64,000 nt of DNA from Chaunax sp. Z400 (GCA_037577475.1 CM075203.1:23738266-23802265), one strand, 5' to 3'; shown: positions 33,920 to 47,439, counted from the stretch's first letter. Notes: generated by a model from the sequence alone, not told the origin. Numbers and translations are program-made.

Positions 33920-35158
33920 TACAGACACTCCAAACACATATACTGTACGTAGATGACAGTATTGTTGCCCCTGTCTTACCCCTTTTGATACTGTTGCCTG
34001 TTGTGGACTGCCTTTCTGGTTTTTTGACCTTGGACTGTTTACTAGTTTGTTGATTACTAAATCTCTGAAAAGCTCCCAGTGTCTCTGTCACATGTCTGCA
34101 TTTGGATCCTCACAACTCTGTCTGTGAACTCTGACAATTTCTGTCCTCTGAAGGTAATTTATTAGAGCCATATTTATGTCATAACATCACTGAATCAATA
34201 GAGTGCATCACTTTCACTAACCTACAATATGAGCCTGTGCTAGCTATGTTTTACTGCTTGTGACTGTAAACGTTAATTCAAGGCTAAATTAGCAAACCTG
34301 GAAACTACTAATCCAACAACATGGAGACATTTAGCCTCAGAAACCAGATATTTAGTAACTTTTTAGCAGACTGCTTTGACTGACCTCTATGCTCCAGTGA
34401 AAATAAAGTGCTTGTGTCCTTTGACCAGAAAAAGGGTGAAAAAAATCAGAAGAAATAATATTAGTTTCAGGAATCCGACACTGTTTAATGTTCTTCACCA
34501 TTTATATAGATTATTCCACTTTAGCCAGACAACAGGGACCAGCCTGAAAAAACAAGTTTCTGTAATTAAGGGACTAAACTAAACTGAATTTAACCAATTT
34601 GGTGACCGTTTTGTTCTACAGTAAAAAACAAAACAAGAAAGAGATTCTCTTTAAATTGATTTTTGACTCCTAAATTACTTTATATATAATTAACATCATC
34701 AACTGAACAGTGATAAGATGATCTTTTCAAACAATCCATTTTTACTTCACAAATTTAACATAAAACATGTAAAACGACTCACCACATACTTTCTATGCTC
34801 TGTGGAAAGTAGTAGGTAATAATAATAGTGACTGCTGACCAATGATGGCAGCCTAGAAGGACCAAAAAACTCAAACTCAAATCTGCAATGGGATGATGAG
34901 AATGAGAAATCAATGAGGGATCAATGAGAAAAACAGCCAAAATCTTACACATACAGTATAAAGTATTTATTTCATCAAGAAGTATCAAATTATTTAAAAT
35001 TGTTTCTATAGTAAATTTGAATATGATTCCAATTTATATTTAGAGCTGAGTAGGAGAGAATGTAGAGTCTAACAATCAATCATTCTAAAAAACATTCAAT
35101 ACAGAGTGGAATCAAGACATCCACATGTAGAAAGGGCAGGGTGGATTAACAGATAATT
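33920..35158. other. No recognisable gene, copy B
   Basis: Partner of 2,241-3,479. One visible substitution changes CAGACACTG to CCGACACTG near 34,476. Nothing coding is supported. Confidence 0.6.
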
Positions 35159-35159
35159 C

Positions 35160-35895
35160 TAATTTAATATAATAAGATATAATAATTTAATATTTAATAT
35201 ACTATATAATTTAATATATAATATACTATATAATTTAATATATAATATATAATATACTATATAATTTGATAATTTAATATATAATATATAATATACTATA
35301 TAATTTAATATATAATATATAATATACTATATGTTTTAATATATAATATACTATATATTTTAATATATAATATATAATATACTATATAATTTGATAATTT
35401 AATATATAATATATAATATACTATATAATTTAATATAATAATTTAATATATAATATACTATATAATTTAATATATAATATATAGTATACTATATAATTTA
35501 ATATAATAATTTAATATAATATATATATAATAAACAAATACAAAAATAATATATATATATATATATATTATTTATTTATTTATTTATCCATCTATTATTT
35601 ATTTAATTATCCATCTATTTATCTAGCCATGTATTTATTTATTTGATTATTTATCTATTCATTTATTTATCTATTTGTTTGTTTATTTATTTACTTATTT
35701 ATCTATTTGTTCATTTATTTATTTAATTATTTATATATCTATTCATTTATCTATACATCCACTTGTTTATTTATTTAATTATTTATTTATCTATTTATTT
35801 ATATATACATCTACTTGTTTATTTATTTATCTATTTATTTATTAAATTATTTAATTATTTATTTATCTATTTATTTCTTTATTCGTTTACATTAT
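35160..35895. repeat. AT-rich tandem tract, copy B
   Basis: Counterpart of 3,480-4,122 with extra ATATACTATATAATTT-type units and an added TTATTTAT block near 35,770-35,830. Any reading frames here are low-complexity. Confidence 0.9.
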
Positions 35896-36063
35896 TTATA
35901 CTTTTCAATAAGAGCAGGTCTAAACCGACTCTTTGTGAGACCCAACACTCCACCATGAGCAAGCACTTTGGCGACAGTGGCGAGGAAAAACTGCCTTTTA
36001 CAGGCAGAAACCATCGAGCAGATCCGAGACTCATGGTGGACGGCCCTCTGCTTTGACCGGTTG

Positions 36064-36066
<3 letters not shown>
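35896..36066 (+). repeat. Dispersed repeat fragment, copy B
   Basis: Partner of 4,123-4,296, identical over the readable part. Confidence 0.5.
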
Positions 36067-36109
<43 letters not shown>

Positions 36110-36296
36110 GAGCAAGAGAGAGAGAGATAGGGAAGATAGGTGGAGAGAGAGAGAGCGAGAGAGAGAGAGAGATAGAGATAGGGAGGATAGGTGGAGAGAG
36201 AGAGAGCGAGAGAGACAGAGACATAGGGAGGATAGGTGGAGAGAGAGAGAGAGAGAGATAGGGAGGATAGGTGGAGAGAGAGAAAGAGAGAGAGAC
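36067..36296. repeat. (GA)n-rich tract, copy B
   Basis: Counterpart of 4,297-4,557 with a different number of ATAGGGAGGATAGGTGGAGA blocks. Confidence 0.9.
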
Positions 36297-36496
36297 AACA
36301 ACAACATGTGCAACCACAACAACAATAATAGCTAAAAGAAAATTACATTATGCAGTATCTATAATACCTACACATAACTACGCTGATAATAATGATATTA
36401 ATAATGATGATGATAATAATAGTAAAAATAATAATGGTGATGATAATAATCTCATCCTTACTGATGAGATCCCATCTGGACACTGTGCCACAGCCT

Positions 36497-36596
36497 GGTT
36501 GTGTTAGAGTAGGGAGAGAGAGTTCATTATTCCAATCAGTTCTTAACACAAAACACCTGGAATAATGAGCTCTCTCTCTCTACACGAAACACAACC
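36497..36596. other. Long imperfect hairpin, copy B
   Basis: Identical partner of 4,759-4,858 at offset 31,738. Confidence 0.75.
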
Positions 36597-39158
36597 ATGC
36601 TGCCACACTGTCCATTGGGCAAGCGAGGCAGTGCTGGTGAATGCATGCTTCTTCACAGTCTGCACCCCTGAAGTGAACTCCTGCTTCTTCTTGGGAGACC
36701 TGAACCTTCCCATGTCAAGCCTGCTCTGGTGTCTGGCAGCAAATGTTTTCACATACCCCAGACTCATCAGGAGATGATGAATCCACCTCTGAGGAGATGG
36801 GATGTGGCATGGTGGCAGCAGCCATGGAAAAGACACCAGGATGGGAGGAGGCGTCAGCCATGGAGGAGACACCAAGATGGGAGGAGGTGTCAGCCATAGA
36901 GGAGATACCAGGACGGAAGGTGGCAGCAGGCTGGAAGGAAGCAGAAGCCATGGAGGAGGCAGCAGGCTGGAAGGAGATGGAGAAGCATGGATTTTCCAAG
37001 AGACTTGTTGAAGTTGATGCCCCAGCAGTGACTGGTTGAACTCCTACAGGCTCGCCCTGTTTGGAAGACAACAACAAACAAAAATTAGTTTACTGCATAA
37101 ATAAGTGCAACAGTAAAGACGACTTACAACAGAGACAGACCAATGAATAAACACTGCTGTACTTACAGAGGCTATACGGCCAGGCTGGGGTGTAGAACAG
37201 TAGGAGAAGGGCTGGAGGTCCTCTTAGCCACTAAATTTAGAGGAGATACATGAGAAGATAATAGAGTTAAAAAGTGAACCTGTCTCACAGAAACCAGAAG
37301 GAGAATAGTAAGACAATAAATGTTTCTAACCTGCTGGTTTGTGAAAGCTACAGTCAGTCTCTGTTCTCAGCTCCACCAGATACTCTGCCAAGCTGTCAAC
37401 TCTGTCCATGCCTGGAACACCAGAATCATCTAGTCTGAAAAAATCAGAGATGAGATGAGCAACAAAATCTAAGAAGTGGAGCTCAGTGCAGATAGAATGG
37501 TTTCTTAACACATAATTATGTTTTTACATACCAGACTCATCAGGAGATGATGAGTCCACCTCTGAGGAGACACTAGGTTGTGGCATGGAGGCATCAGCCA
37601 TGGAGGAGATACCAGGCTGGGAGAAGGCAGCAGCCATGGAGGAGATACCAGGCTGGGAGGAGATACCAGGCTGGGAGGAGATACCAGGCTGGGAGGAGAT
37701 ACCAGGCTGGGACAAAGAAGCAGCAGGCTGGAAAGAAGCAGAGGTCATGGATATCAGTTTATGAGCAGCTCAGTGTTTGGTTAGCTTTGGCTATGGGATT
37801 AGCAAAAATAAAGCCTGGTTGAATTGAAATGTATTTAAGAATTTAAGAACAGCCACAAAGCAAAGGTTTTATGTAGCCAGAAATCAATTTGACATACCAG
37901 AGTATTTTTCAGGTGGTCTGAAGGTTGTCACAAATCCCCGGCCAATCACCTTCAAGCTGTTGGTGTTGACACTGTGGGTCAAATCCCAGAGTAGGTGAGC
38001 AGAGATGAGGACCTGCTCATCACTGGCTCAGTACCCCGATCCTTGATGTGGTCCATGCGGGAGAGGAAGTCTTTGCCGTACACAGATAGCAGTCAGTGAT
38101 TGGTGGAGATGTCAGTGGGCTCTGGAGGAACCTGGCAGATCACTGGGATGAGGCTGGGCCGATCCACAAAGTCAGCACACTCTCCAAGATAGTGTTCCAT
38201 GTGGTGTCTGGTGGTAGATGAGGGCTGGAACAGGAGGCTCATACCAAAGGTTCAAGTCTGGCTGCAGTGCCAGACTGAAAGACGGTGTTGGTAAATCCAC
38301 CTCTGGTCCTGCACAGGGATGGACTTGCTCATCTCACTTGACAACCAGAAAGAAATTGAAGCCCCAGCAGTGACTGGCTGAACCCCTACAGGCTCAACCT
38401 GTTTGGAAGACGACAACAACAAACGAAAATTAGTTAACTGCATAAATAAATGCAACAGTAAAGACGACTTACAACAGAGACAGACCAATGAATAAACACT
38501 GCTGTACTTACAGAGGCTATACTGCCAGGCTGTGGTGTAGAACAGGGTTAGGGCTCCACATAGAGGATGGAGTAGGAGAAGGGCTGGTGGTTGTCACAGA
38601 GACCATAGCAGGGGTCCTCACAGAGGATGGGTGAGAAGAGGGGCTGGAGGTCCTCCTCGGTACTAAATTGAGAAAAAATACATGAGAAGACAATAGAGTT
38701 AAAAAGTGAACCTGTCTCTCAGAACCCAGAGGGAGAATAGTAAGACAATAAATGTTTCTTACCTGCTGGTTTGGGAGGATTTAGCGGCTGAAGGAGACCT
38801 ATAACTGATCGAGCCAGTGCTGGATCATGAGATCAGCTGTCTTGGGTGTCCAGTGAACAGGGTCTCTTGGCTGAGTCCTGAAGTGCACCTGATCAAGTCC
38901 TGACAGAAAGATGCAGTCGTCCTCAATGTACTTGTTCAGGTTCACCAGTTGCTCCTTCTGCTTTCTGTCCAGTCTCTCGCAAAAGTTAATGACTGGTACA
39001 TAAAGTTCAGCGTTGGGAAACTTTTCCTCGGCCATGTTCAACAAATCGTCGAGTTGTTGGACCATGCTCTCAGTCGTTTGCTTTCGGAGACAGTTGTTCA
39101 GGCCTGCTGACAACACCAGTTTCTCCACAGACTTGTTTGGGGGAAGCCTCCTGAGCAT
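36543..39158 (-). pseudogene. Decayed multi-exon gene with SGNH-hydrolase-like exon, copy B
   Basis: Same gene remnant as 4,805-7,384. The TGA in the exon at about 37,900-38,255 is conserved at about 38,093-38,095. The clearest difference is a 36-base addition in the QPGISS repeat exon (37,524-37,748), adding two more six-residue units, which keeps the frame. Exon borders and splice signals are otherwise the same. Since both copies share the stop and frame change, decay came before duplication, or the family tolerates these features through alternative splicing (less likely). Confidence 0.6.
38799..39158 (-). CDS. SGNH/GDSL-hydrolase-like C-terminal exon, copy B
   Basis: Same 119 codons as 7,025-7,384 with no amino-acid difference that I can see. 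It is the best-preserved coding segment of the duplicated block. Identity at the protein level is uninformative about selection, because the surrounding non-coding DNA is equally similar. The same doubts about start and missing nucleophile block apply. Confidence 0.55.
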   Translation of the reverse strand: MLRRLPPNKSVEKLVLSAGLNNCLRKQTTESMVQQLDDLLNMAEEKFPNAELYVPVINFCERLDRKQKEQLVNLNKYIEDDCIFLSGLDQVHFRTQPRDPVHWTPKTADLMIQHWLDQL

Positions 39159-39628
39159 CTAAGCCATAAGCTGACAAGACAATGTTATTTTTGTAGCTCT
39201 CTGCACGGAGAGGCAGCCTGGCCCTTGGTGCTGGTCCCCTTCACGGTCCCTGATTTAGTTTTGGTTTGATGTGCGGTGTTCACGTGTAGTTTTTGGATCC
39301 CTTCCTTTTTTTCTTTTTTTTTGGGGTCCAGCTGCCGTGGTAAGCCCCCGTCCTGCTCCTGGCCCTTGTTTCAATAAAAGTACATTTTAATATGTTATAT
39401 TGTTTAATAAATTTATATGGTTAAATGGGTTATATGGTTTGTATGTTTGTTTACATTCATTTCAGAGAGACGGACTGACTGGTGGGTGAGATAGCTTGAC
39501 TTTTAACGAGAGAGAGAGAGAGAGAGAGAGGCCTGTTGCGCTGTCAGTTCATAAAGTCTTAATAGAGACAGTAGGCCAATATAAATAAATGACAAGGAAA
39601 TATGAGGTGAATTCAGGTGTGTTGGGAC

Positions 39629-39683
39629 ATTAGGGGCGGTACAGTGACGTGGTGGTTTACACTGTCGCCTCACAGCAGCTGAG
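39629..39683 (+). mobile_element. tRNA-type SINE head fragment, copy B
   Basis: Partner of 7,855-7,912 with the G run one or two bases shorter. Confidence 0.5.
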
Positions 39684-39834
39684 AGTTTCAGTGATCATTA
39701 TAGTGATTGTTCAGGAATAGACCTTTAACTCCTGAGACATTTAGTTCAGGTCTAACTTAGTTTCCAATGAGCCAGCATGAACAATGGACAGCTGATTTGG
39801 GTTTATAAATTATTTCCACCTTGTCAATATTACT

Positions 39835-39871
39835 GCCCACAAAATGCCCCCACTTTGGGCATTTTGTGGGC
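39835..39871. other. Perfect 15-base inverted repeat, copy B
   Basis: Exact partner of 8,061-8,097 at offset 31,774. Confidence 0.9.
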
Positions 39872-40007
39872 TTTCCCACTGTAGCGCCCCACCTAGGCCC
39901 ACACATGCCCACAGTGGCCTCACACGACCCCAAAGCCAGTCAAAGAGGAAACTGTGGGTCTACAGTGTCAGACATGGGCAACACACACACAAGCCACACA
40001 CTTTGGG

Positions 40008-40105
40008 CTGTGTGTGTGTTGTGTGTGTGTTGTGTGTATGTTGTGTGTGTGTTGTGTGTGTGTTGTGTGTGTGTTGTGTGTTGTGTGTGTGTTGTGTGTG
40101 TGTTT
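40008..40105. repeat. (TGTGTGTGTT)n microsatellite, copy B
   Basis: Shorter counterpart of 8,234-8,342, still carrying the single TGTATGTTG variant. Confidence 0.95.
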
Positions 40106-41453
40106 CCCGACTGTGTGCCTACATCGTGTTGGTCCTTATTGAATAACAAAATTAGTTTGGCTTTGTACCTGCAGAATAACACAACCATTACTAATACATA
40201 TGCAGAATAATTGCACTTGTTGTGATAAAGTGAGAGGCATATGTTCCAGACACTAACATCAATTATTCTTAAATTAAAAGAAAACAATAAATTGAAATTT
40301 ATTCACAAAATTGAACATGAAACTTTACTTCTTTCAACTCAGAAATGAATCACGTGAAAGATAACATTAGCATTGAACATATGAACCTATACTGTTTATA
40401 AAAAATCAGTTGTCCTCCTTGGCCGTCTTGAGGCTGTGGCCCTGCTGCTCTTGGTGACACCATCTGAAGTGGGAAATAAAACAATTGAAAAAAAACAAAA
40501 AAACAATGCATTTCCAACAAAGGAAGCTTCCCAGGGCACCAAAAGTCTTTTGAGGAATTTAGGAAGTAAACCAGCATTCTGACTCAAGGAACCTGAGATG
40601 AATTAGAGTTCTTAGAGGATGGTTCCATAGAATAACATTATAGTGATTGGCTCTGGTGCCTCATCCTTTTGCTAAAAGACATCAGATGTCAACGCAGTCA
40701 CGTAATTATCACAAATGACAGGGAGCAAGGTCATAGTTCAAGCAAATAATTACATTATTATTACAGCCTTCTTCCTTATTAAAGTTTGAGAAAACAGTTG
40801 AATAAATAGGCTTCTGTTTGTGTTGGGTAAAAATAATATTTATTTTTTAATAAAACATACAGTTTTGGAATATTTTAAGAACAAATACAAAGGACAAACA
40901 CCACAGGAGCCTCTCAGGAACATTCAAGCTCCTTACTAGAAAATGTATCACCAAAGGGATAGTATGTGTCCATCCATCCAAGTCCAAACTTTTCTTCCTC
41001 ATCTTTACATGCTGTGTTTTTTGCTCACTTTAATTGTTGATACAAGGATCCATTACTGCTTTTTGAATGTATTAGTGAAAACATTGCATTTTCCTTGCAA
41101 GGCAGAAACACCTGAACGCATCTCACCTCGTCTTGCAACTTTAAATATGACAATCCTCAATAATATGCATTTGTTAGGCCCATTTATTTGCTCTACAATA
41201 TAGAGTGAAGCTTGTTAAACGTGACGATGTTAAATGATGAAGTTACATGATTCTTAAGTTTGACTTTTTAATACAATTAGTCAAGTCTCCTTCAGTCATG
41301 TTGCGGGGGAGACAAGATTTGTTTGCAAGACTTTAACTCAGCATCAAAAATCTAAATGAAATCTTTAACACTTTAAATGTGTGTAACTTGAGAATAATGT
41401 CCAAGGAATGGTTGTAAAAGGAGCTAAACACATACAGACATACGTATAGTGAT
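40106..41453. other. No recognisable gene, copy B
   Basis: Counterpart of 8,343-9,683. Nothing coding is supported. Confidence 0.6.
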
Positions 41454-42614
41454 ACGGCGCACAGTTAGAGGAGTTGTGCGGGATCGACTGCTTTTTGACG
41501 GTCTTGATTTTGTACTTGTCAATGATTTGGCTTTAAAAAACGTGTTTCCCGATTCCACAGAATGAAAAGTAACAGAAAATCCTACTGTTGCCGCTCCTGC
41601 TGCCCCGACTCGTCCTGTCCTCCTGCGTGCGCCATTACGCTGCCAAGTGTTCCAAATGAGTTCATGTGACGCAACAGAGATCCCGTTTTTGCAGAGTGGC
41701 TCATAGTTTAGGTAAAATGTGTTGTTCGGTTTTTCCCTGTTGCTGTGAACACATCTCAGACCCTCGTGGAGAAAAACGTCTCACTGCTCAGATAATTAGC
41801 TTTTCTGCGTTTGTAGTGTTGCTCAATGTTCAAAAAATATCAAACAATCATGCAAGATGTTCTCAGTCTGACAAAAAGACATAAAATTGGTCTACTTGTA
41901 TTTGCTATTTAGTTTTTTTTGTTCTCCTGATGCTGACACTTTGTTCTGTTGTTTCAGAGTTACACCTGGAGGGTGCTGATTGGACAGGAGACTGATGGCG
42001 CCTCATTAACACAGCTGTGGATCCCATCAGTGACTCCTCCTCTTCCTGTCTGCCTCATCACTTTGTGCTAATTGGTGATTAGATGATTGTTGTAGTGAAG
42101 TTTCTTTTGTATATATTGTAAATATTCTGTATTGCTGTAACAGGAAGGAAACCCTTTTTGTTTTTCTCTCGTTTTTATGTTTGGAAGTGAAGTTTCATGT
42201 ATTTTCTGTCCTTCACTTTGTTAAATGAAGTTGCTGTAAACATTTGAAATTTGTATCTTTGTAAAGAAATGTAAATAAATCCTGTTTGGACTTGATTGTT
42301 GTAACACTGGTCATCCTTGGAGTTTGGAAAGAGGAGTCACATTTTAATGCTATGGTCAGGTTTCCTCTAGACGGGACAGAACAATTGTTCCTGTTCTACT
42401 TCTGACATTTCAAACTTCAGAGGACAAAACGCAGAGACTCATCTGAACATCAGGATTTGAACCATCAACCTCAGACTCTGGAAGCTCAGCTGTGTCAAAC
42501 AGAAGCTACATTTTGAAAGAACGAGACAGCTGGGATTCGAACCTGCTTTCCAGGATCCCATCTCCCTGAGCTAAAACTTTTTTTTGCGCAAATGTTATAT
42601 TTATCATCGTCAAT
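41454..42614 (+). repeat. R1 repeat, copy 4
   Basis: Partner of copy 2 at offset about 31,770. It has a short deletion near 42,556 relative to 10,788-10,799 and one substitution in the block shared with 26,693 (41,968-41,999). Confidence 0.9.
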
Positions 42615-42615
42615 G

Positions 42616-42652
42616 CATTTGCTTTAGTCAGTCAGATTGACTAAAGCAAATG
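42616..42652. other. 18-base palindrome at the R1 breakpoint, copy B
   Basis: Partner of 10,861-10,897 with one arm substitution. Confidence 0.92.
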
Positions 42653-43550
42653 TGTAATTAATGACTTGGGGCAAGAGCTTCCGAAGTTGATAACATGGCA
42701 TTTTAAAGATCAATAAATGACATTCAGCCTGTGTAACATTGTCTTGTAAATGTCTGCTGTTTTTCAACCCTTGTCCTTTTAAGGCTCCGCATGCTTTGTG
42801 TGCACAATGCTCTGTTCTCAGAGTCTAATCCAAGAGTACCCAATACTTAGAATCTCTCTCAAGCAAAAAACGTGGAAACGTGGCAATGAGAGGGGGCAGG
42901 ACTCACAGCAAAGGGTCCTAGTCTGCTGCCAAAGACTCAGCCTTGATACATGGGGCCCAGGCTCCATCTGGTCAAGAGATTTCACTCACAATTATGAAGA
43001 ATACTAACTATTGCTCTCATAAAACACTTTTACCCCTCAACACCAGTCATGTCAACATATTTTTAATACAGAACTATTAATAAAACTACTAAATAAAATA
43101 TTTTGTCTGTAAATGTATGTAATTCAACATGGCACAGTACACAGATGTTTTAATTATGAAAATCATAGCACCGTCACAGAGAGCCATAATTCTGAAACAA
43201 AAGTGCAAAATAATAATTCAATACTTCAACATTTTCCCCCCTCATCCTCTTCCTCCCTGCATCTCCCCCCCACTTTTCCCCTCCCTCTCATGTTGGACTC
43301 TTGAGTGGTAACATGAGCAAAACGCTGACTCAAGCACAAGCAGCTCGCACTTACCCGAATGAACTTTGATTGAAATCATAGCACCGTCACAGAGAGCCAT
43401 AATTCTGAAACAAAAGTGAAAAATAATAATTCAATACTTGAACATTTTTCCTCCCTCACCCTCAGGATTTCAAACACAGGGGAGATGTTTAAAGCAAATA
43501 AATCTTGAATGAAACAGTCAGTCTTTGGTAATGACAAACAAAGTTGATTC
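42653..43550. repeat. Non-coding stretch with an internal direct repeat, copy B
   Basis: Counterpart of 10,898-11,796. After TGATTC at 43,550 it stops following copy A and instead follows 18,708 onward. Confidence 0.75.
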
Positions 43551-44251
43551 AAATGTCAGGCCTGCAGAGGGAAGAAACAAAGTCTGGACAAAGCTCTGCT
43601 ATAGTGAGGTTCACTAGGGATTTCACACCTGGGATTTTGGACCCGGGATTTCGGACCGGGACTTTGGACCCGGGATTTCGGACCCGCAACCGCGGACCGG
43701 CCCCCTCAAAAACCAAAAAAGCAAATAGTGGATAATATGTCATCGGAAATCATGGCTATATGAAGTGATTTTAGCTCTTTAACTCCAAATGGAGGAAGAA
43801 CTGATCTGTTTTGGGCCACTGAAAAGAAAAAGAGATGCAGTCTCAGACCTGCAACATCAGACCCGTTGTTCCCGACCTGTGATTTCGGACCCGGGACTTG
43901 ATGTTCCTGCCCTATTACAACCTTCTCATGCTGGTGAAGCCTATATCATATCACCATACATAGCTTTGTAACTATCTGCGCAATTTTTATTTTGACTTCC
44001 TCATGTTTAAGAAGAGAGTTGTTCAATTTCCAATAATTAGCTTAATTACCTGTATCAGACGTAAATAACCTAATAGAAATGTAGACAGCTTTATGATCAC
44101 TGAAGGGACAGAATGTTGACTGTCACGTCTCGTTATTTTAAGTTTTGGGAAACCAACCAGAAGTCTAAAAAAATAGAAAGTGACATACTGAGCATTCATT
44201 GCACTTAAAGGAATCAGCAGCATTATTTGGTGAATAAACTTAATATGTAAG
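43551..44251. repeat. Segment in block B copied from the 18.7-19.2 kb region
   Basis: 43,551-44,050 matches 18,708-19,201 (GTCAGGCCTGCAGAGGGAAG onward, through the GGACCCGGGATT mini-repeats, to CAATAATTAGCTTAATTACC). Block A has minisatellite directly at the equivalent position. 44,051-44,251 matches nothing else in the window and leads into the minisatellite at GTGCCCTGGAGCC. Confidence 0.85.
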
Positions 44252-45905
44252 TGCCCTGGAGCCGGCTGACCTCCATCCACTCAGTACAGGCTAGCCTGCA
44301 CTCAAGCCCCAGTCAGTCACAGCCCCAGTCGGAGCCTCCACCTTCATTCCTCTGCAGCCTGCCCTGGAGCCCTCACCTCCAGCCACTCCATACCGGCTAG
44401 CCACACACCTAAGCCCCAGTCGGAGCCTCCACCTCCATTCCTCTTTTTTTCCTCTTTCTTCTTTCACTTCTTCCGTCCCTCTGCAGCCTGCCCTGGAGCC
44501 GGCTTACCTCCATCCACTCAGTAAAGGCTAGCCCGCACTCAAGCCCCAGTCAGTCACAGCCCCAGTCGGAGCCTCCACCTCCGTCCCTCTGCAGCCTGCC
44601 CTGGAGCCGGCTGACCTCCATCCACTCAGTACAGGCTAGCCCGCACTCAAGCCCCAGTCAGTCACAGCCCCAGTCGGGGCCTCCACCTCCGTCCCTCTGC
44701 AGCCTGCCCTGGAGCCGGCTGACCTCCATCCACTCAGTACAGGCTAGCCCGCACTCAAGCCCCAGTCAGTTACAGCCCCAGTCGGAGCCTCCACCTCCGT
44801 CCCTCTGCAGCCTGCCCTGGAGCCCTCACCCCCAGCCACTCCATACCGGCTAGCCCACACTCAAGCCCCAGTCAGTCACAGCCCCAGTCGGAGCCTCCAC
44901 CTCCATTCCTCTGCAGCCTGCCCTGGAGCCCTCACCCCCAGCCACTCCATACCGGCTAGCCCACACTCAAGCCCCAGTCAGTCACAGCCCCAGTCGGAGC
45001 CTCCACCTCCGTCCCTCTGCAGCCTGCCCTGGAGCCGGCTGACCTCCATCCACTCAGTACAGGCTAGCCCGCACTCAAGCCCCAGTCAGTCACAGCCCCA
45101 GTCGGAGCCTCCACCTCCATTCCTCTGCAGCCTGCCCTGGAGCCCTCACCTCCAGCCACTCCATACCGGCTAGCCACACACCTAAGCCTCAGTCGGAGCC
45201 TCCACCTCCATTCCTCTTTTTTTCCTCTTTCTTCTTTCACTTCTTCCGTCCCTCTGCAGCCTGCCCTGGAGCCGGCTGACCTCCATCCACTCAGTACAGG
45301 CTAGCCCGCACTCAAGCCCCAGTCAGTCACAGCCCCAGTCGGAGCCTCCACCTCCGTCCCTCTGCAGCCTGCCCTGGAGCCGGCTGACCTCCATCCACTC
45401 AGTACAGGCTAGCCCGCACTCAAGCCCCAGTCAGTCACAGCCCCAGTCGGAGCCTCCACCTCCGTCCCTCTGCAGCCTGCCCTGGAGCCGGCTGACCCCC
45501 AGCCACTCCATACCGGCTAGCCCGCACTCAAGCCCCAGTCAGTCACAGCCCCAGTCGGAGCCTCCACCTCCGTCCCTCTGCAGCCTGCCCTGGAGCCGGT
45601 TGACCTCCATCCACTCAGTACAGGCTAGCCCGCACTCAAGCCCCAGTCAGTCACAGCCCCAGTCGGAGCCTCCACCTCCATCCCTCTGCAGCCTGCCCTG
45701 GAGCCGGCTGACCTCCATCCACTCAGTACAGGCTAGCCCGCACTCAAGCCCCAGTCAGTCACAGCCCCAGTCGGAGCCTCCACCTCCGTCCCTCTGCAGC
45801 CTGCCCTGGAGCCGGCTGACCTCCATCCACTCAGTACAGGCTAGCCCGCACTCAAGCCCCAGTCAGTCACAGCCCCAGTCGGAGCCTCCACCTCCGTCCC
45901 TCTGA
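44252..45905 (+). repeat. 108-bp GC-rich minisatellite, copy B
   Basis: Same unit family as 11,806-12,745, expanded to roughly fifteen units. The most regular 108-bp units are at the right end (45,361 to 45,469 gives the period). The right flank (GAACGTAAACC at 45,904) is the same as in copy A. Confidence 0.92.
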
Positions 45906-46098
45906 ACGTAAACCAAATGATGAAGATCAACATATTTAACGTACTCGCTCGTTTTTACGTCCTTTTTTTCTCGACTCGACATCAAGTTGCTGTCAATCTT
46001 CAGTGGAACGAATCTAGTTGTCCCAAAAGTTGTTTAAACACGGAATCTATCTGTTTTTCACCATTCAAAACTTCTTTTTTTTGCAGGACTCGACTTTT

Positions 46099-46189
46099 CG
46101 ACCCTACTCGGTAGCCATCTTGGCGCCTCTCCCGGATGTTTACGTTCTTACCTTAAGGCAACCCGGAAGTAAAAACTGCTCCGTTGGCA
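46099..46189 (-). promoter_or_regulatory. Promoter-like patch with YY1-type and ETS-type sites, copy B
   Basis: Partner of 12,940-13,030 at offset 33,159: GCCATCTTGG at 46,114-46,123 and CCGGAAGT at 46,163-46,170. Confidence 0.4.
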
Positions 46190-46943
46190 AAGGTTCCACC
46201 TGGAAGCTGCTCTGCTCCTCGGTCCCTTTCTTTTGTATACATTAAGCAAAAAAGTTATACAACTATTACAGTCAATATAATATAAATTATATTATGATGA
46301 AGAATATTTAAAAAAAATATAGATAGCAATTGCAATTTCCAGCTGTCAACTATATTGAATTTTAATTCAATATAAAACTTCTGCATTAGCCATAAAATAT
46401 ACACATCTTACACATTAACATTTTAACATGTAAACCATTCCCTTTTTTAAGTTAAGGTGAAGCAATGCTTATTTTTGTAAACACAAACTCATTTTGTAAC
46501 TTCAGTCAACACAGTAATCCTGACAAACACTATAAGCAGTAACACCTATATCCTGCATTTCTCTTGTCTCATCAGAATATTGCTCAAGGTTAGCTAAGGT
46601 TCTTCTTCTGTTGTTTTATGGCAGTTGGCGAGCAACGTTTGGTGTGCATTACCGCCACCTTCTGATCTGGAGTCTGGATCGATACTACCTATACTACATT
46701 TTCCTATATGGTCCGGTTTTTCTTACGAATGAGAACAGTGCCCTATAAAAAAAAAAAAAGACGATTTTTAGCAAGTAAAACCAAACAAACAAAAAATACT
46801 TCAAATACTGATTGATCAGCAAGATCAATGATGTTCTCTCAGTTTTCTCCCCAATACTGTGAATACAATAAATACAAGTTCCAAACATGAAGTCATAGAG
46901 TTGTAGGTATACCTACCTATAGTAGGTATCTGACCTTGTTCAA
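46190..46943. other. No recognisable gene, copy B
   Basis: Counterpart of 13,031-13,784, with single-base differences such as TACGG to TCCGG near 46,713. Confidence 0.5.
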
Positions 46944-47439
46944 CAGAGCTGAGGTATAGCTCAGTATGATAAGCTGCAGCCACTTGTTGATCTGAGTTTA
47001 TAGGATCAAATCCCAGTTCCAGCATTTCATTTAGATGTTTTCTCTACAGCAGTGTGAATAATAAGTAGAACTTGTGACCACATTCTGCAGAGCTGAGGTA
47101 TAGCTCAGCATGATAAGCTGCAGACACTTGGTGATCTAAGTTTATGGGATCACATCCCACTTGAAGCATTTCATTTAGATGTTTTCTCCACAGTAGTGTG
47201 TATAATAAGTAGAACTTGTGACCACATTCAGCAGAGCTGAGGTATAGCTCAGCACGATCAGCTGCAGCCTGATCAGCAGCAGCCCAGTAATGATCTGAGA
47301 TTGTGGGTTTGAATCCCATTTCCAAAATTTAGATGTTTTCTCCACTGCAGTGTAATAATAAATAGAACTTGTAACCATGTCAAATACAGCTGGATGTATA
47401 GCTCAGTATGATAAGCTGCAGACCAGTAATGATCTGAGC
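46944..47439 (+). repeat. tRNA-like tandem units, plus orientation, copy B
   Basis: Counterpart of 13,785-14,280 at offset 33,159, immediately left of the satellite. Confidence 0.75.
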
